Of a stretch of DNA of 6,109 nucleotides, positions 1-5,463 are shown in pieces. The notes under the pieces are model-generated. The model ran no database searches. It saw nothing but the letters and a program-made list of their open reading frames with translations, and was not told where the DNA came from. Position 1 is the first letter of the stretch; every line of letters begins with the position of its first letter. Both the position numbers and the translations under genes were made by a program. The DNA comes from JANNSW01 sp031431235 (GTDB lineage: Bacteria > Pseudomonadota > Alphaproteobacteria > Rhizobiales > Hyphomicrobiaceae). The stretch covers positions 1 through 6,109 of the forward strand of contig JANPDA010000032.1 in the NCBI GenBank assembly GCA_031431235.1, written 5' to 3'.

Positions 1-1627
1 GCTGCAGCACCTCGGGCGGGAAGCCTCCCGACAAGGCCTTGGCCTCGGCATGGCGCAGCGACGAGCCGTGCTTGAAGCCGCCATTGGCATCGGCGATGTC
101 GACCAGCACCAGCCAATGCAGCAGCGCGTCCGGCCGCTCACCCTCGACGGTCGAGCCGAACTCGGCCCAGGCCGCCGCGGGTCGATAGCGTCCCGCCGCC
201 AGATCGATCTCGACCGCGGTCTCGGCGAACCAGGCAATCTCCGGCGAAAGCGGCAGATCGGCGATGGCATCGGCGAGCATGGCGGCCGCCACCATGTGGA
301 GCCCGTCGCGGCGCGCCTCGTCGAGGAAGGCGCGGGCATTGCGGGCCTTGCGCAAGGGGGAGCGCTCGCTGATCGTCGCCTGATAGAGGAGGGCGCGCTT
401 CGCGGCCCCTTCGAGTGTGGAGGCGAGCGGGTTCTGGCGATCCACCGACCCGATCTCGACGGCCTGGTAGAGACGGGCGAGCTCGCCCGCATCGAGGACG
501 AGCTGGCGAGCAGCCGCCTCGCCTGCAAACGCACGCGCGAGCGGATCGGCCGCCTCGTCGCGGGCGGCCGCATAGGCCGCGTCGGGCGTCGCGCGTGCGA
601 AGATCTCGGGCGATTCCAGCGGTGCGACCAGCCGCAGCAGCGCCTGATCGACGAGAGAGACAGCGCCGTCAGTGGGGAGCACCGGTCGGCTCCCGTTCGC
701 CAAAGCATCGAGCACCGCGCGCCCGACTGGAGCGTCGATGCCAGCGCCTGCCAGCACCTTGGCGCCGAGCCTGGCGGCTTCCGGGTCCTTGCTCGAGGCT
801 GCGCAGAAGGCGGCGACGGCAAGGCCTTCCGATCGGACGGACTTGTTGAGCTTCGTGTCCTTCAACGGCAGCCGCTTGACGGCGGCGCAGGCTTCCCGCG
901 TCGCTCCGAGCGCCAAATGGGCGCGAATCAGCGAGGACAGCAGCAGAGGATCGGCGCGGGTTTCGTCGATCCGGCGGGCCAACTCACCCGCTTCCGCCAT
1001 CAGGCCCGAGCGGACGAGGCCTTCGAGCCTGAGTGCGGCAAGCTGCGCCGGCGCCCCGCCATCCGGCTCGTCCCCCAACAGCTGGCGCCAGAGCGCGTGC
1101 AGCGTCGGCGACTTCGGTGGCACGGAGAGCTTGGCAAAATTCCTCTCGACCTCGCTCGCCTCGAGGCCGCGCCAGAGGCCGGGCGGCAATGGGCTGCCCG
1201 CGATCTGGGGTGAGCCTGCTGCCGCGGGGGCAATCGAGGGCAGGGCGAGAGTTCCGCTCTGAGCCTGCGGGAATGCAGTGTCTTGGCCCGGCGGGGACTG
1301 GAGGGTTTGCAGCGGCGCACCCAGATCGGGCTCCTCGGAGCCGGCAGTGACGGGGGCCAGATCGCCGCCCTCGACCGCGCGGGTGGAGGATTCGCCGGGC
1401 GCCATCGGCTGGATCTCGACCGGAGCAGGGCCGGCATTCTCGGACGCTGGCTGATCATCGGTGCCCTGGTCGGCGGGGATCTGGCGCGGTTTCTCGCTCA
1501 GCCGCGACCGATCGCTTTCGGCGAGCGCGGACGGCGGCGCGGTCCCGGTCGCAAGCCAGGTCGCCAGCAGCAGACCCGCGGCGATCCGCCAGCCTGGCGT
1601 GCGCTCATTTCCGGATCTTGACGCCAT
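1..1627 (-). CDS. Secreted helical-repeat-like hypothetical protein, C-terminus beyond left edge
   Basis: Reading the minus strand from the ATG at 1627 gives 542 uninterrupted codons that run off the left edge, so the C-terminus is missing. Residues 1-36 look like a Sec signal peptide: arginines at 4, 9 and 14, a hydrophobic core at about 15-28, and Ala-Leu-Ala at 34-36 as a likely cleavage site. Residues about 37-148 are rich in Pro, Ala, Gly, Glu and Gln and look disordered. From about 149 on, the sequence becomes an Ala/Leu/Arg-rich succession of amphipathic helices with TPR-like spacing, which suggests a periplasmic helical solenoid. I do not recognise the family and assign no function; a scaffolding or binding role would be inference. 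The start overlaps the end of the small upstream gene by 23 bases, which suggests co-transcription and perhaps translational coupling. An in-frame ATG at 1648 is an alternative start; neither ATG has a strong Shine-Dalgarno. The long plus-strand open frames here are antisense shadows. Confidence 0.8.
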   Translation of the reverse strand, partial: MASRSGNERTPGWRIAAGLLLATWLATGTAPPSALAESDRSRLSEKPRQIPADQGTDDQPASENAGPAPVEIQPMAPGESSTRAVEGGDLAPVTAGSEEPDLGAPLQTLQSPPGQDTAFPQAQSGTLALPSIAPAAAGSPQIAGSPLPPGLWRGLEASEVERNFAKLSVPPKSPTLHALWRQLLGDEPDGGAPAQLAALRLEGLVRSGLMAEAGELARRIDETRADPLLLSSLIRAHLALGATREACAAVKRLPLKDTKLNKSVRSEGLAVAAFCAASSKDPEAARLGAKVLAGAGIDAPVGRAVLDALANGSRPVLPTDGAVSLVDQALLRLVAPLESPEIFARATPDAAYAAARDEAADPLARAFAGEAAARQLVLDAGELARLYQAVEIGSVDRQNPLASTLEGAAKRALLYQATISERSPLRKARNARAFLDEARRDGLHMVAAAMLADAIADLPLSPEIAWFAETAVEIDLAAGRYRPAAAWAEFGSTVEGERPDALLHWLVLVDIADANGGFKHGSSLRHAEAKALSGGFPPEVLQ

Positions 1628-1748
1628 GGACGTTCTTGGTGATCTCATGGGGCTCGGGCTCGAAGTAGACGGCAAGCACGTACATGCTGCCGTAAAGGAG
1701 GCCTGCGATCGTCCCGATCACAGCTAGAAAGCGCATCAAGCTCGGCAT
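1605..1748 (-). CDS. Small single-span membrane protein, 47 aa
   Basis: A 47-codon frame starts at the ATG at 1748 and ends with TGA at 1607-1605. Residues about 5-29 form one hydrophobic segment (RFLAVIGTIAGLLYG... to VLAVYF). It is followed by a short charged tail with a PEPHEITK motif and a basic end (VKIRK). The layout resembles small one-span proteins with a Pro-x-Pro-[RH]-E motif after the membrane segment that I recall from Rhizobiales genomes; this is from memory, not from a search. The function is unknown. The frame stays open upstream to 2015, but the extra 89 residues look like non-coding sequence, so the short start is preferred; ATG 1736 (MRFL) is the other option. It overlaps the long secreted protein downstream and is probably the first gene of a two-gene unit. 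No strong ribosome binding site is visible. Confidence 0.7.
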   Translation of the reverse strand: MPSLMRFLAVIGTIAGLLYGSMYVLAVYFEPEPHEITKNVHGVKIRK

Positions 1749-2037
1749 GGTCTCGCTCGTTCTGCGTCGGGAAGCGTGCGGTGGGATGATGACCCCATTA
1801 TGGCCCGTTTCGTCGAGCAGCAGAGCTCCCGGGAGCATGGCTGCACACGCTCTGCACCCCTTCGTGACAACAAATCCACTCCCCATGCATGCCCAGTAGG
1901 CCGGTGATGTCGCGTTTTCGCAATGCTCGGGTCGAGCACTCCGCCTGATCCAGCGCAGTCCCGTTGCCGGGCCGGTGTGATAGCATGATCTTTCATGAAT
2001 GGGTGATTCAGCCAAGCCGGAGCCTCAGGAGGCCACC
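1749..2037. promoter_or_regulatory. Divergent intergenic region
   Basis: These 289 bases separate the minus-strand pair from the plus-strand SRPBCC gene and must hold the promoters for both. On the minus strand a CATAAT (plus positions 1797-1802) could be a -10 box about 50 bases before the small gene, but no convincing -35 lies at the right distance. On the plus strand TTGCCG at 1964-1969 and TAGCAT at 1981-1986 are suggestive, but their 11-base spacing is too short for a standard promoter. Open frames crossing the region are not convincing as genes. No operator, riboswitch or terminator is clear. Confidence 0.35.
2027..2032 (+). promoter_or_regulatory. Consensus Shine-Dalgarno AGGAGG
   Basis: A perfect AGGAGG lies five bases before the ATG at 2038. 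It decides the start of the SRPBCC gene in favour of 2038 over the in-frame ATG at 1999, which has no such site and would put 13 polar residues in front of the membrane anchor. Confidence 0.8.
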
Positions 2038-2565
2038 ATGATACGCCGCTTCGTCATTGCGCTTGCAGTTCTCGCCGCGGGCTTCGTTGGAGGCAGTCAG
2101 CTGCTGCCGCGCGTGGCCGCCGTCTCTCGCTCGATCGAGATCGCTGCCCCACCGGCGAAGGTGTTTGCCCTGTTGAACGGCTACCGGCGCTTCAACGAGT
2201 GGTCGCCCTGGGCCGGGCGCGACCCGGCCGCGAAGTACACCTATGCGGGCCCCGACAGCGGCAAGGGCGCCCGCATGAGCTGGACCAGCGAAAGGGACGA
2301 TGTTGGCTCAGGTAGCCAGGAGATCGTCGAGGCCATCGCCGACAAGCTCGTTCGCACCAAGCTCGACTTCGCCGACATGGGCGCGGCCGACGCCACCTTC
2401 ACCCTGGAGCCGGCCGGCAGCGGCACCCGCCTCACCTGGGGTTTCTCGACCGATCTCGGCAGCAATCCCATACAGCGCTGGATGGGGTTGATGTTCGACC
2501 ACTGGATTGGCGCTGACTACGAAGCGGGGCTGGCGAAACTGAAGACGGTTGCGGAGGCACCGTGA
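2038..2565 (+). CDS. SRPBCC (START-like) family protein with N-terminal membrane anchor
   Basis: The 175-residue product begins with a basic-hydrophobic segment (residues about 2-24, RRFVIALAVLAAGFVGG then QLLPR) that is a signal anchor or uncleaved signal. Residues about 30-170 have the pattern of the SRPBCC/polyketide cyclase-dehydrase fold: an opening beta strand SRSIEIAAPPAKVFALL, the helix and turn with FNEWSPW, the TFTLEPAGSGTRLTW strand pair, and a long C-terminal helix ending DYEAGLAKLK. The fold is a deep hydrophobic cavity that binds lipids or other small ligands; no catalytic residues can be named, so the ligand is unknown. It is probably on the periplasmic side of the inner membrane, judged from the anchor. 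It is the first plus-strand gene after the divergent region, and a hairpin and 121 bases separate it from map, so the two need not be one operon. The Shine-Dalgarno at 2027-2032 fixes the start. Confidence 0.85.
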   Translation: MIRRFVIALAVLAAGFVGGSQLLPRVAAVSRSIEIAAPPAKVFALLNGYRRFNEWSPWAGRDPAAKYTYAGPDSGKGARMSWTSERDDVGSGSQEIVEAIADKLVRTKLDFADMGAADATFTLEPAGSGTRLTWGFSTDLGSNPIQRWMGLMFDHWIGADYEAGLAKLKTVAEAP

Positions 2566-2580
2566 TGGTGGGAATTGGGG

Positions 2581-2619
2581 GTTGCGAATTGCGGGTCGTG
2601 TCCAACGCAACTTCGCAAC
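2581..2619. repeat. Intergenic inverted repeat (13-bp stem)
   Basis: The left arm GTTGCGAATTGCG (2581-2593) pairs with the right arm CGCAACTTCGCAAC (2606-2619) over 13 base pairs with a single bulged C at 2611, around a 12-base loop. The related pieces CGCAACTCGCAA-type at 2614-2625 and TTGCAA at 2628-2633 make the area repetitive. It lies 15 bases after the SRPBCC stop and 67 bases before map. There is no T-run after the stem on the plus strand, so a classical Rho-independent terminator is not supported. A processing or stability hairpin, or a dispersed genomic repeat, are alternatives. The rest of the gap (2620-2686) shows only a poor promoter candidate, TTGCAA at 2628 with TAAGTC 17 bases on. 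Confidence 0.6.
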
Positions 2620-2686
2620 TCGCAATGTTGCAAGGCTCGATCTTTGCGCCTAAGTCTCTCACAGCACAGACCGGCCCTTCCGCGTG

Positions 2687-3517
2687 ATGAACAATCTCGA
2701 CCTTGCCCGCGCCACCAACGTCGCGGACCCGACCAAAGTCAGGCTGCATGGGGCGGGCGCCTTTGCCGGCATGCGCCGGGCTGGCCAGCTTGCGGCCGCC
2801 GCGCTCGATATGCTGGTCGAGCACGTTCGCCCCGGCGTGACGACGGAAGCACTCGACGATCTGGTTCTCGGTTTTGCCGAGGCCAACAACGCCATTCCCG
2901 CTCCGCTTTTCTATCGCGGCTTCCCACGCGCCATCTGCACCTCGATCAACCATGTCGTCTGTCACGGCATTCCAGGTCCGCGCGCGCTCAGGGATGGCGA
3001 CATCATCAACATCGACGTGACGCTCGTGCTCGACGGCTGGCATGGCGACACGTCACGCATGTATGCCGTCGGCGAGATCTCACGACGCGCCGAGCGGTTG
3101 ATGCAGGTCACCTACGAGGCGCTGCTCAGGGGGATCGCGGCGGTCATGCCCGGCAACTCCACCGGCCATATCGGGGAAGCGATCCAGATCTATGCCGAAA
3201 GCGAGCGCTGCAGCGTGGTGCGCGACTTCTGCGGCCACGGCGTCAGCGACGTCTTCCACGACCGGCCCAACATCCTGCACTACGGCAAGGCGGGGGAAGG
3301 CGTGATCATGAAGCCCGGCATGCTCTTCACCATCGAGCCGATGGTCAATCTGGGCAAGGCCGGCGTGAAAGTGCTGCCCGACGGCTGGACCGCGGTCACG
3401 CGCGATCGCTCGCTCTCGGCCCAGTTCGAGCACACGGTCGGGGTCACCGAGACGGGGGCCGAGATCTTCACGCTCTCGCCAGCCGGCTATCACTGCCCTC
3501 CGTTCAAGGCCCGCTAG
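2687..3517 (+). CDS. map: Type I methionine aminopeptidase
   Basis: This enzyme removes the initiator methionine from nascent cytoplasmic proteins using a two-metal centre. The 276-residue product, counted from ATG 2687, covers the whole pita-bread fold. The five metal ligands known for the family are all present: Asp110 (NIDVT), Asp121 (HGDTS), His184 (CGHG), Glu217 (FTIEPM) and Glu248 (SAQFEHT); the substrate-binding His93 is in VVCHGIP. The DGWTAVTRDRSLSAQFEH stretch and C-terminal EIFTLSP are as in rhizobial homologues, and the N-terminus carries the usual extra segment of about 20 residues compared with E. coli. A GTG immediately before, at 2684, is an equally possible start; neither has a good Shine-Dalgarno. 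One oddity is the segment after the ligand histidine, which reads GHGVSDVFHD where homologues I know have GHG-[ILV]-G-x-x-FH, so a usually conserved glycine is serine here. The RadC-family gene follows after 13 bases, so the two are probably co-transcribed. Confidence 0.97.
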   Translation: MNNLDLARATNVADPTKVRLHGAGAFAGMRRAGQLAAAALDMLVEHVRPGVTTEALDDLVLGFAEANNAIPAPLFYRGFPRAICTSINHVVCHGIPGPRALRDGDIINIDVTLVLDGWHGDTSRMYAVGEISRRAERLMQVTYEALLRGIAAVMPGNSTGHIGEAIQIYAESERCSVVRDFCGHGVSDVFHDRPNILHYGKAGEGVIMKPGMLFTIEPMVNLGKAGVKVLPDGWTAVTRDRSLSAQFEHTVGVTETGAEIFTLSPAGYHCPPFKAR

Positions 3518-3530
3518 AGGGAACAGTGCC

Positions 3531-4229
3531 TTGGCACACGGCTTCGACGACGCCGCAGCACCCCATCATCTCGGCCATCGCGAGCGGCTGCGCGATCGCT
3601 TCCGCCAGGGGGGCGCCAATGCCCTGCAGGACTACGAGCTGATCGAGCTGATCCTGTTCCGGGCGATTCCGCGCCGCGATGTGAAGCCGCTCGCCAAGGA
3701 GCTGAGGAAGCGCTTCGGCTCGTTTGCCGAGGTGATCAGTGCCTCCGAGCAGCGGCTGAAGGAGGTGGCAGGCCTGGGCGAGGCTGCGATCACGGAGATC
3801 ATGATCGTCAGGGCCGCCGCCCAGGAGCTGATCAAGGGCAGGGTTGCCAGCCGTCCGGTGCTCGGCTCCTGGTCCGCGGTGCTCGATCATTGCCGCAGCG
3901 CCATGGCCTACGAGATGCTCGAGCACTTCCGCATCCTCTTCCTCGACAAGAAGAACCGGCTGATCGCCGACGAGGTGCAGCAGCGTGGCACGGTCGATCA
4001 TACGCCCGTCTATGTGCGCGAGGTCGTCAAGCGGGCACTGGAATTGTCGGCGACGGCGTTGATCCTCGTGCACAACCATCCCTCGGGCGATCCGACGCCG
4101 TCCCGCGCCGACATCGATATGACCAGGCAGATCGTGGAAGCTGCCAAGGGGCTCGGCATCGCCGTCCACGACCACATCGTGATCGGCAAGGATGGGCACA
4201 CCAGCTTCCGCGGCTCAGGCCTGATGTGA
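3531..4229 (+). CDS. radC: RadC family JAB/JAMM-domain protein (UPF0758)
   Basis: The 232-residue product has the two-part RadC layout. Residues about 12-103 form the N-terminal helical part, with HRERLRDRF, DYELIELILF and a helix-hairpin-helix-like VAGLGEAAITEI at 79-90. The C-terminal JAB/MPN domain follows at about 108-232. The JAMM metal motif is intact: Glu128 upstream, His181-x-His183 in VHNHPSGDPTPS, Ser191 and Asp194. The C-terminal HDHIVIG and SFRGSGL are also typical. Despite the name, a DNA-repair role was not upheld in E. coli, so the function is unresolved; a zinc-dependent hydrolase activity is inferred from the motif. The start is TTG at 3531, supported by GAGGGA at 3517-3522 with 8-base spacing; that motif overlaps the map stop codon. 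The nearby GTG at 3526 is in a different frame. With a 13-base gap it is very likely expressed with map. Every lysine codon is AAG, a useful baseline for the host. Confidence 0.95.
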   Translation: MAHGFDDAAAPHHLGHRERLRDRFRQGGANALQDYELIELILFRAIPRRDVKPLAKELRKRFGSFAEVISASEQRLKEVAGLGEAAITEIMIVRAAAQELIKGRVASRPVLGSWSAVLDHCRSAMAYEMLEHFRILFLDKKNRLIADEVQQRGTVDHTPVYVREVVKRALELSATALILVHNHPSGDPTPSRADIDMTRQIVEAAKGLGIAVHDHIVIGKDGHTSFRGSGLM

Positions 4230-4280
4230 TGGCGAGCCGGCTCTGCCGACGACCCGGCATGGGGTGCCGACGATTGGTCA

Positions 4281-4309
4281 TTGCCGCCCGTCCGGTCACG
4301 AGCTATAAG
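4281..4309 (+). promoter_or_regulatory. Probable sigma-70-type promoter for tRNA-Pro
   Basis: TTGCCG (4281-4286) and TATAAG (4304-4309) are separated by exactly 17 bases, with four and five matches respectively to the housekeeping hexamers; TTGCC-type -35 boxes are common in alphaproteobacteria. Transcription would begin near 4316, giving a pre-tRNA leader of about 105 bases that contains the hairpin at 4330-4351 and the 17-bp tandem repeats. It starts 52 bases after the radC-family stop. No experimental support; inferred from the hexamers and position. Confidence 0.5.
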
Positions 4310-4329
4310 GCCGACGGCAGACGAGCCCA

Positions 4330-4351
4330 GGCCCGCTCACGCAAGTGGGCC
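4330..4351 (+). repeat. Short hairpin in tRNA leader
   Basis: GGCCCGCT (4330-4337) and AGTGGGCC (4344-4351) form an 8-bp stem with one G-T pair and a 6-base loop. No T-run follows, so it is not a convincing Rho-independent terminator for the upstream gene. It may be structure in the 5' leader of the tRNA transcript. Confidence 0.4.
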
Positions 4352-4370
4352 AGCTGTGGCGATCGAGCCG

Positions 4371-4421
4371 AAAATCCCGTCTGGGACAAAATCCCGTCTG
4401 GGACAAAATCCCGTCTGGAAC
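4371..4421 (+). repeat. 17-bp tandem repeat, three units, abutting tRNA-Pro
   Basis: The unit AAAATCCCGTCTGGGAC occurs at 4371-4387 and 4388-4404 identically and at 4405-4421 with one change (G to A at 4419). The last base of the third unit is also the first base of the tRNA. Each unit contains small self-complementary pieces (TCCC...GGGA), so both single-unit and cross-unit hairpins can form. It lies between the probable promoter and the mature tRNA, and so would be in the pre-tRNA leader. Confidence 0.95.
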
Positions 4422-4497
4422 GGAGTGTAGCGCAGCCTGGTAGCGCACCTGCTTCGGGAGCAGGGGGTCGCAAGTTCGAATCTTGCCACTCCGACCA
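4421..4497 (+). tRNA. tRNA-Pro (anticodon CGG)
   Basis: A complete 77-base cloverleaf. The acceptor arms are CGGAGTG (4421-4427) and CACTCCG (4487-4493). The D arm has GCGC/GCGC around AGCCTGGTA. The anticodon stem CCTGC/GCAGG encloses TTCGGGA with the anticodon CGG at 4455-4457, which decodes CCG. The T arm is GCAAG-TTCGAAT-CTTGC (4470-4486). The C1-G72 pair and discriminator A73 are the known identity signals of bacterial proline tRNAs, and the CCA end is encoded at 4495-4497. The gene is intact although an integrase gene sits directly downstream, as expected when an integrating element restores the tRNA 3' end. Confidence 0.98.
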
Positions 4498-4511
4498 ATG
4501 ATTTCAAGCAC
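4470..4511. other. Candidate attL core at the tRNA-Pro 3' end
   Basis: The 3' half of the tRNA (T arm, acceptor and CCA) and the 14 bases up to the integrase stop are where a tRNA-targeting tyrosine recombinase would have crossed over. The integrase gene ends at 4512, pointing at the tRNA. No second copy of the tRNA 3' sequence is seen elsewhere in the window, so the core length and the attR partner cannot be set from this sequence. Confidence 0.4.
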
Positions 4512-5456
4512 TTAGTGACCCTCCTGAGAGACGGAAACGGGAACGGTTTGCAGGCGGTTTGCAAAATCCGTTCGTATTAGGTTCCCGAGTTTGGCGGTTG
4601 CGGAGTCTCCCTGCCGATCGGTGGGCACCCAATAGTGCTCCAGGATTTGCACAACCGAGGTCGGCTTGTGGCCAGTCCAGGTTGCAATTTCGTGCGGCGT
4701 GCAACCGGCTTCGGCGAGCCTCACAACGGTCGTGCCCCTGAGGTCATGGAAGGTCAGCCCCTCGGTATCGCCCTTGGACCGCGCAACCGGGATGCCAGCG
4801 GCGACGCAGGTGTCGCGAAAATGAGTGCTGAAGTTCCGTTTGAGCCACGGTTGGCCCGCGGCGGTCGTGAGGATATGCGTTGACGTGCGCCCGTCCGCCT
4901 TCATCGCGTCGAGCATTGCCCGAAGCGGCTCGACACACCTGACGGCGACGCGGCGCCCGCTCTTGCCCTGCCGAATGTTGAGGCAACCGTTGGCGTAGTG
5001 CGCCCAGGTGAAGGCGCGAAGGTCCGCCTGCCGTTGCCCGGTGAAGATCGCCAGATAGAGCGCCTGCCGCATCTGCGACGACGCAACGGCCGCGAACTCC
5101 TCGATTTGTGCCCACGAGTAGATCTTGTCCGACCTGTCGGCCTTGTGCGTCCGCTTCCAGGTCGAGAGCGGGTTGAACTTGATCTTGCGGTTTTCGAGCC
5201 CCCACGAGAGCACGCGCGCCAGATAGGCTATGTTGTGCTCCGCTGCGCTCGGCTTGCCGTCCCGCGTGAGCTTGTTTCGCCACTCGAGGAACGTGCCTTT
5301 TGCGTCGGGATCTTGAGCCGCCTCGAGGGGCATGTCGCCGAATTCGGCGGCAACGGCGCGCAAGCCGCGAGTGTAGTTCTCTTGCGTGATCCGCTTGAGG
5401 CCGTTGATGTACTCGGCCGACCCTTGGAAGAGCGTGATCAGCGACGCGGGTATCAC
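4512..5456 (-). CDS. Tyrosine recombinase (phage/island integrase), N-terminus lost
   Basis: This family cuts and rejoins DNA at att sites to integrate or excise mobile elements. The catalytic domain is complete. Its active residues are Arg in TGQR (5031-5033), the beta-hairpin Lys in QGKSGRR (4962-4964), His-x-x-Arg in FHDLRG (4746-4748 and 4737-4739), His in WTGHK (4668-4670), and the nucleophilic Tyr in ILEHYW (4632-4634). Before it lies the helical core-binding domain, from about SLITLFQGSAEY (5444) onward. The arm-binding N-terminal portion, usually some 60-80 residues in such integrases, is absent. The open frame continues to an ATG at 5651, but codons beyond about 5445-5460 read the antisense of an amidohydrolase and are not integrase-like. 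GTG 5456 is given as a nominal start; a functional start may not exist. The stop lies 15 bases from the tRNA-Pro CCA, convergent with it, so tRNA-Pro is the likely integration target. Confidence 0.85.
   Translation of the reverse strand: MIPASLITLFQGSAEYINGLKRITQENYTRGLRAVAAEFGDMPLEAAQDPDAKGTFLEWRNKLTRDGKPSAAEHNIAYLARVLSWGLENRKIKFNPLSTWKRTHKADRSDKIYSWAQIEEFAAVASSQMRQALYLAIFTGQRQADLRAFTWAHYANGCLNIRQGKSGRRVAVRCVEPLRAMLDAMKADGRTSTHILTTAAGQPWLKRNFSTHFRDTCVAAGIPVARSKGDTEGLTFHDLRGTTVVRLAEAGCTPHEIATWTGHKPTSVVQILEHYWVPTDRQGDSATAKLGNLIRTDFANRLQTVPVSVSQEGH
4544..4563. repeat. 9-bp direct repeat near the attachment site
   Basis: CGGTTTGCA occurs at 4544-4552 and again at 4555-4563, an 11-base period or about one helical turn. 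It lies inside the C-terminal codons of the integrase, 47-66 bases beyond the tRNA. It could be a recombinase or accessory-factor binding pair, but it may be chance in coding sequence. Confidence 0.35.
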
Positions 5457-5463
5457 GCTGCAG
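5440..5463. other. Junction between integrase and amidohydrolase sequence
   Basis: Integrase homology on the minus strand can be followed to about 5440-5450. Amidohydrolase homology on the plus strand can be followed leftward to AGIT at 5446-5457, which sits at the family-typical spacing before TPDP. The two similarities meet or overlap within about 20 bases. A CTGCAG (PstI site) lies at 5458-5463. Both genes are cut in mid-domain here, so this is a breakpoint of some kind. Confidence 0.7.

Noticed and set aside
50..1213. A 387-codon plus-strand open frame (and others at 415-849, 672-1262, 1283-1621) over the left part
   Set aside because: They are antisense to the minus-strand secreted protein, are Arg/Gly-rich with no family resemblance, and arise from high-GC codon bias in the true gene.
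1964..1986. Sigma-70 promoter for the SRPBCC gene (TTGCCG and TAGCAT)
   Set aside because: The spacing of 11 bases is too short for a standard promoter.
1749..2015. Extension of the small membrane protein upstream to 2015, and other minus frames here
   Set aside because: The added residues lack any membrane, domain or compositional signature and would fill the only promoter space between divergent genes.
4330..4351. Rho-independent terminator of the map-radC unit
   Set aside because: The stem is followed by AGCTGTGG with no T-run, and it lies downstream of the likely tRNA promoter.
4371..4421. CRISPR array
   Set aside because: The 17-bp units are directly adjacent with no spacers; it is a simple tandem repeat.
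4296..4564. Minus-strand frames over the tRNA reading IRTCDPLLPKQVRYQAAL and VARFELATPCSRSR
   Set aside because: These are well-known spurious peptides from antisense translation of tRNA-Pro-type sequence, not genes.
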